Below, piece after piece: positions 61,113-64,000 of a DNA stretch of 64,000 bases. The position numbers and the translations under genes are program-made. Position 1 is the stretch's first letter. Every line of letters begins with the position of its first letter. The notes under the pieces are model-generated. The model had not been told where the DNA came from and did not search any database. It was given only the letters and a program-made list of their open reading frames with translations. This DNA comes from Melitaea cinxia (lineage: Eukaryota; Arthropoda; Insecta; Lepidoptera; Nymphalidae), in NCBI RefSeq assembly GCF_905220565.1, contig NC_059398.1, forward strand, positions 14,963,210-15,027,209. The letters run 5' to 3'.

Positions 61113-63526
61113 GGTCTCATATATACGAGTATATACGCGTTAATCTTTTGAATTGTTGACGCGATTTAAAATTCAGCTTCATAATTAAGGAAGGTAAAGT
61201 GAAATTGTTAACTATATATTTTATAAATATACTGTATCACTTTTAAGGGTTGAGTGGTAACTTTAAACAGCAAGAATCCTTAAACTCACGTCTAGTACGA
61301 ATGAGAGAAGAATGATTTTTGCAATGAGTTTATATTAATTTGCAGTATTACTGAAGAAAAAAAAAATTAAATGCATAAGTAAAGATTATCATTAAATATG
61401 TTTAATTACGAGGCAACATTGAAGTTAAACATTAATCACTTTTTTTATTCATTGATGTGAACTTTTATATAATTACTATTTTAACTGCTCAGCAAAATGT
61501 TTGCACATTTAAATATTCGTTGCTAACGCAATCATCTAAGTAATATTCAAAGTGTACTGTTGGACAGAATTGCTAATAATTCCTTTTAAATTTACGTTTA
61601 CAATAATATTTAATTACTAAAACATGTTATATGAACAGGTTTTGAACATTTTAAACCACATTTTGCTTAGTTCAAGTGACTTTAATCGAGGTATTTCATA
61701 TTAAATTTAATTAAAATCATTTTTTTTTCTAGGTTTACTCGAGCACTAAATACGCCAGTTAACATTTCTGAATATCATATCAAAAATTTTAAGTTTTGCC
61801 ACGAGTCGAATATGAGATTCGACGTGACTTAATATAGCCTGAAACGTTCGTCACAACAAAACGTTTGCTAACGAATTAATAATTCGAATAGGTTACTTCT
61901 AAAAATAGCTCATATGTACAAACGACGTTTTCGACTTTATTTTTGTATTTTTATGAAATATATTTTACTAAAGGCAGACTTTTAGTATTATTACAGTACG
62001 AAAAAATATAGAAAGCTGTGTGGTCAATACGATAAATGATAAAACGATGGCTAAGGACGTCATCGTAAATTTTTTAAGAGAATAATAAAAAAAATTATTC
62101 AAGACCCTTTATACATCATCTATTTTGAATCACATTTACTTATAATATGAAACAAAATAGAAATTTGAAACAAAATAGAAAGATTCATTTCATGACGTAA
62201 AATGCATAAAAATGCCTTCTTAATTATGATGAAAATCATAAACACATTAAAAGCTAAAAGCAAAACGTACCGAGTCAAGTAATACAGGACGTGCTGCATC
62301 TTGGGAAATCGCATTAAAAATTACATAATGTACATTATACACAGGCTTTAAGTCTACTTAACGGTAATGTTAACAACTATTCTGCAATAAAACGAGCGAG
62401 CATTACTGAGGTACACAGGAACTCGCTTAGTCTAACATACGTTTTAAGCGAGTTCTGATGTTTTCAAGACCTTTAAACTCGATGTTAAGACGAGCTTATT
62501 TCACTAGAAACGGTGTATCTAGGTCAGACTTAGTAATTAGGACCCGTCACTATCAACTGCACCGCAATCGCAACTACTCTTATTTTGCAGATGTCTACGA
62601 AGGCACCCATTTCACATCAGATGGTTACCGTCCGTTCACTTCATACTTCTAAAATCATGTCACATGATCTCGTAGCCATTGATAGCTTTACTGTAACCTT
62701 TTGGATGTTTTATTATAGCGTTCGATGATCTAAGTCATCAAGTTGTTAATCACAATTAGTTGTGCCAACTATTACTTAATCAGTGCATCTCGCAAACGTC
62801 TCTAGGAAGTCCGCCTACTACCAATAAAGACGATCTTCAACGTCAATTATCACTTGTCTACTGAGCTTAAGACAGCATACTTTACTCGTGAGATTTTTGT
62901 AAAAAATACTCGTAAACAAAAGATAATAAAATAGACACAATGGACTTCTCAACGATAACAGATAACCTCTGACAATGTTACAGCATTGGCTAACTTAGAT
63001 ACCTAATTTTACATAACACTATATACTAATAATGGACTTTAGAATTGTATTATTTAAAACTATTAAATGAAACAACACCGATATAAATTATATTATTAAA
63101 AAGAGTTCGTAATTTTGATTAAAGTTATAATTTATTTTTATTTACAAGTGAGTAATATAATGTATCTTTTCAAATCAGAAGTACCTAATTGTACATATCT
63201 ATCTTGCCATTTTTTTGTTTGTTGTCTTATTGACTTTGGTTGCTCCTCATTCGTGCCTCATTAAGATAAGTTGTTACTAAGGCAGCTCTGTGGACGTCTA
63301 AGACTTAGTTTAATGAACTAATATTCTATATTAATGTTGAATAGCCCGCGGGAGGAATGCGGAATGGCTCTCGGCAATTGACATTATCCACTTAGAAGCT
63401 TCTGTTGATCCATTTATTCAAGAACGGTTCAAGTCACGAGTGATCAAAGAATGTCGTTTAACAATGATGTTATATTTTGCTTGTAGTTTTAAAATTGATT
63501 TAAAAATACTCTAGATAATTATGTTT
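61113..63526. other. AT-rich non-coding stretch
   Basis: No supported gene. A 64-codon plus-strand frame at 62458-62652 has no recognisable domain; its 3' part (cacatcagatggttaccgtc) looks like dispersed-repeat sequence. Confidence 0.5.
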
Positions 63527-63912
63527 GCAGACAAACGAAAAAAAACCGACTTCAATTATATCGATAAGTAATACAACGTAGGTAGACGAAAAATTTGTCA
63601 AGTAAATACGCATTATCAAAGACTACTCCAAAAGTTGTAACCAGATCTAGATGAAATTTAAATGTGACCACAACATGATAAATATCGACTTTCGATTAAA
63701 TTGAAAATTATCAAAATCGGTACACCCAGTAAAAAGTTATGCGGATTTTCGAGTTTCCCTCGATTTCTCTGGGATTCCATCATTGATGATTGTTTCCTTA
63801 TCATGGTACCACACCATGGATATCTCCTTTCCAACATAAAAAGTTATTCCCGAACACATATATATATGTATACGGTCAAATTGAGTAACCTCCTCCTTTT
63901 TTGGAGTCGGTA
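63527..63912 (+). mobile_element. MITE-like element, copy C
   Basis: It starts aaaaaccgacttcaattat and ends cctccttttttggagtcggt, with the same interior blocks as the copies at 13624 and 16198. It has a single core module. Non-coding. Confidence 0.78.
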
Positions 63913-64000
63913 AAAAAAATCGATTTATTTGATCCTACTAAGTACATAGCGAGTAATTAACACATTATAATTATATCATATACATATAATACACGTGAAA

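Overview
This is AT-rich eukaryotic nuclear DNA, most likely from a moth or butterfly. Three things point there: short exons with GT-AG introns inside long AT-rich sequence; tRNA-headed SINEs whose 3' part carries the aaagaggcctatgcccagc tail; and several copies of a MITE-like repeat with aaccgacttc/gaagtcgg termini that I associate with lepidopteran genomes. There are no bacterial-style genes, operons, CRISPR arrays or rRNA genes.

Only one protein-coding gene can be supported. It lies on the minus strand between 44136 and 36670 as thirteen exons, read from high to low coordinates. It encodes a homologue of the ARHGAP21/ARHGAP23 family (Drosophila RhoGAP19D), a PDZ-PH-RhoGAP scaffold that switches off Rho-family GTPases at the cell cortex. 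Exons 1-2 encode the PDZ domain (GFGFTLRH, PMDTIFVRSV, GLRAGDRVLAVNGE). Exons 3-11 encode a long, low-complexity Ser/Pro/Arg-rich linker with short conserved islands. Exons 12-13 encode the first strands of the PH domain (RSWKQVWAVLQGTKLYLYRH). All exon phases agree except the donor of exon 8, which is ambiguous. The start codon, the rest of the PH domain and the catalytic RhoGAP domain are not visible. They must lie in exons I could not find or outside the window.

Region by region: 1-460 is an unexplained stretch of much less AT-rich sequence. 460-36669 is intergenic or a very long intron, holding SINEs, MITE copies (13.6, 16.2 kb), LINE/RTE-like terminal fragments, small hairpins and a few promoter-like or GC-rich islands. 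36670-44136 is the RhoGAP gene, with repeat fragments in its introns. 44137-53000 is non-coding with repeats at 46.4-47.3 and 49.8 kb. 53.1-53.75 kb is a 5'-truncated LINE. 54.8-58.1 kb is a repeat cluster: a 118-bp tandem array carrying YY1/Pho-like motifs, a foldback element with 179-bp perfect arms, a LINE-like fragment and an LTR-like segment. 58.1-64 kb is non-coding, with a LINE 3' tail at 61 kb and a third MITE at 63.5 kb.

The strongest items for a second look are the foldback element, the adjacent 118-bp array, and the missing 3' half of the RhoGAP gene. I found no convincing new multi-gene system.
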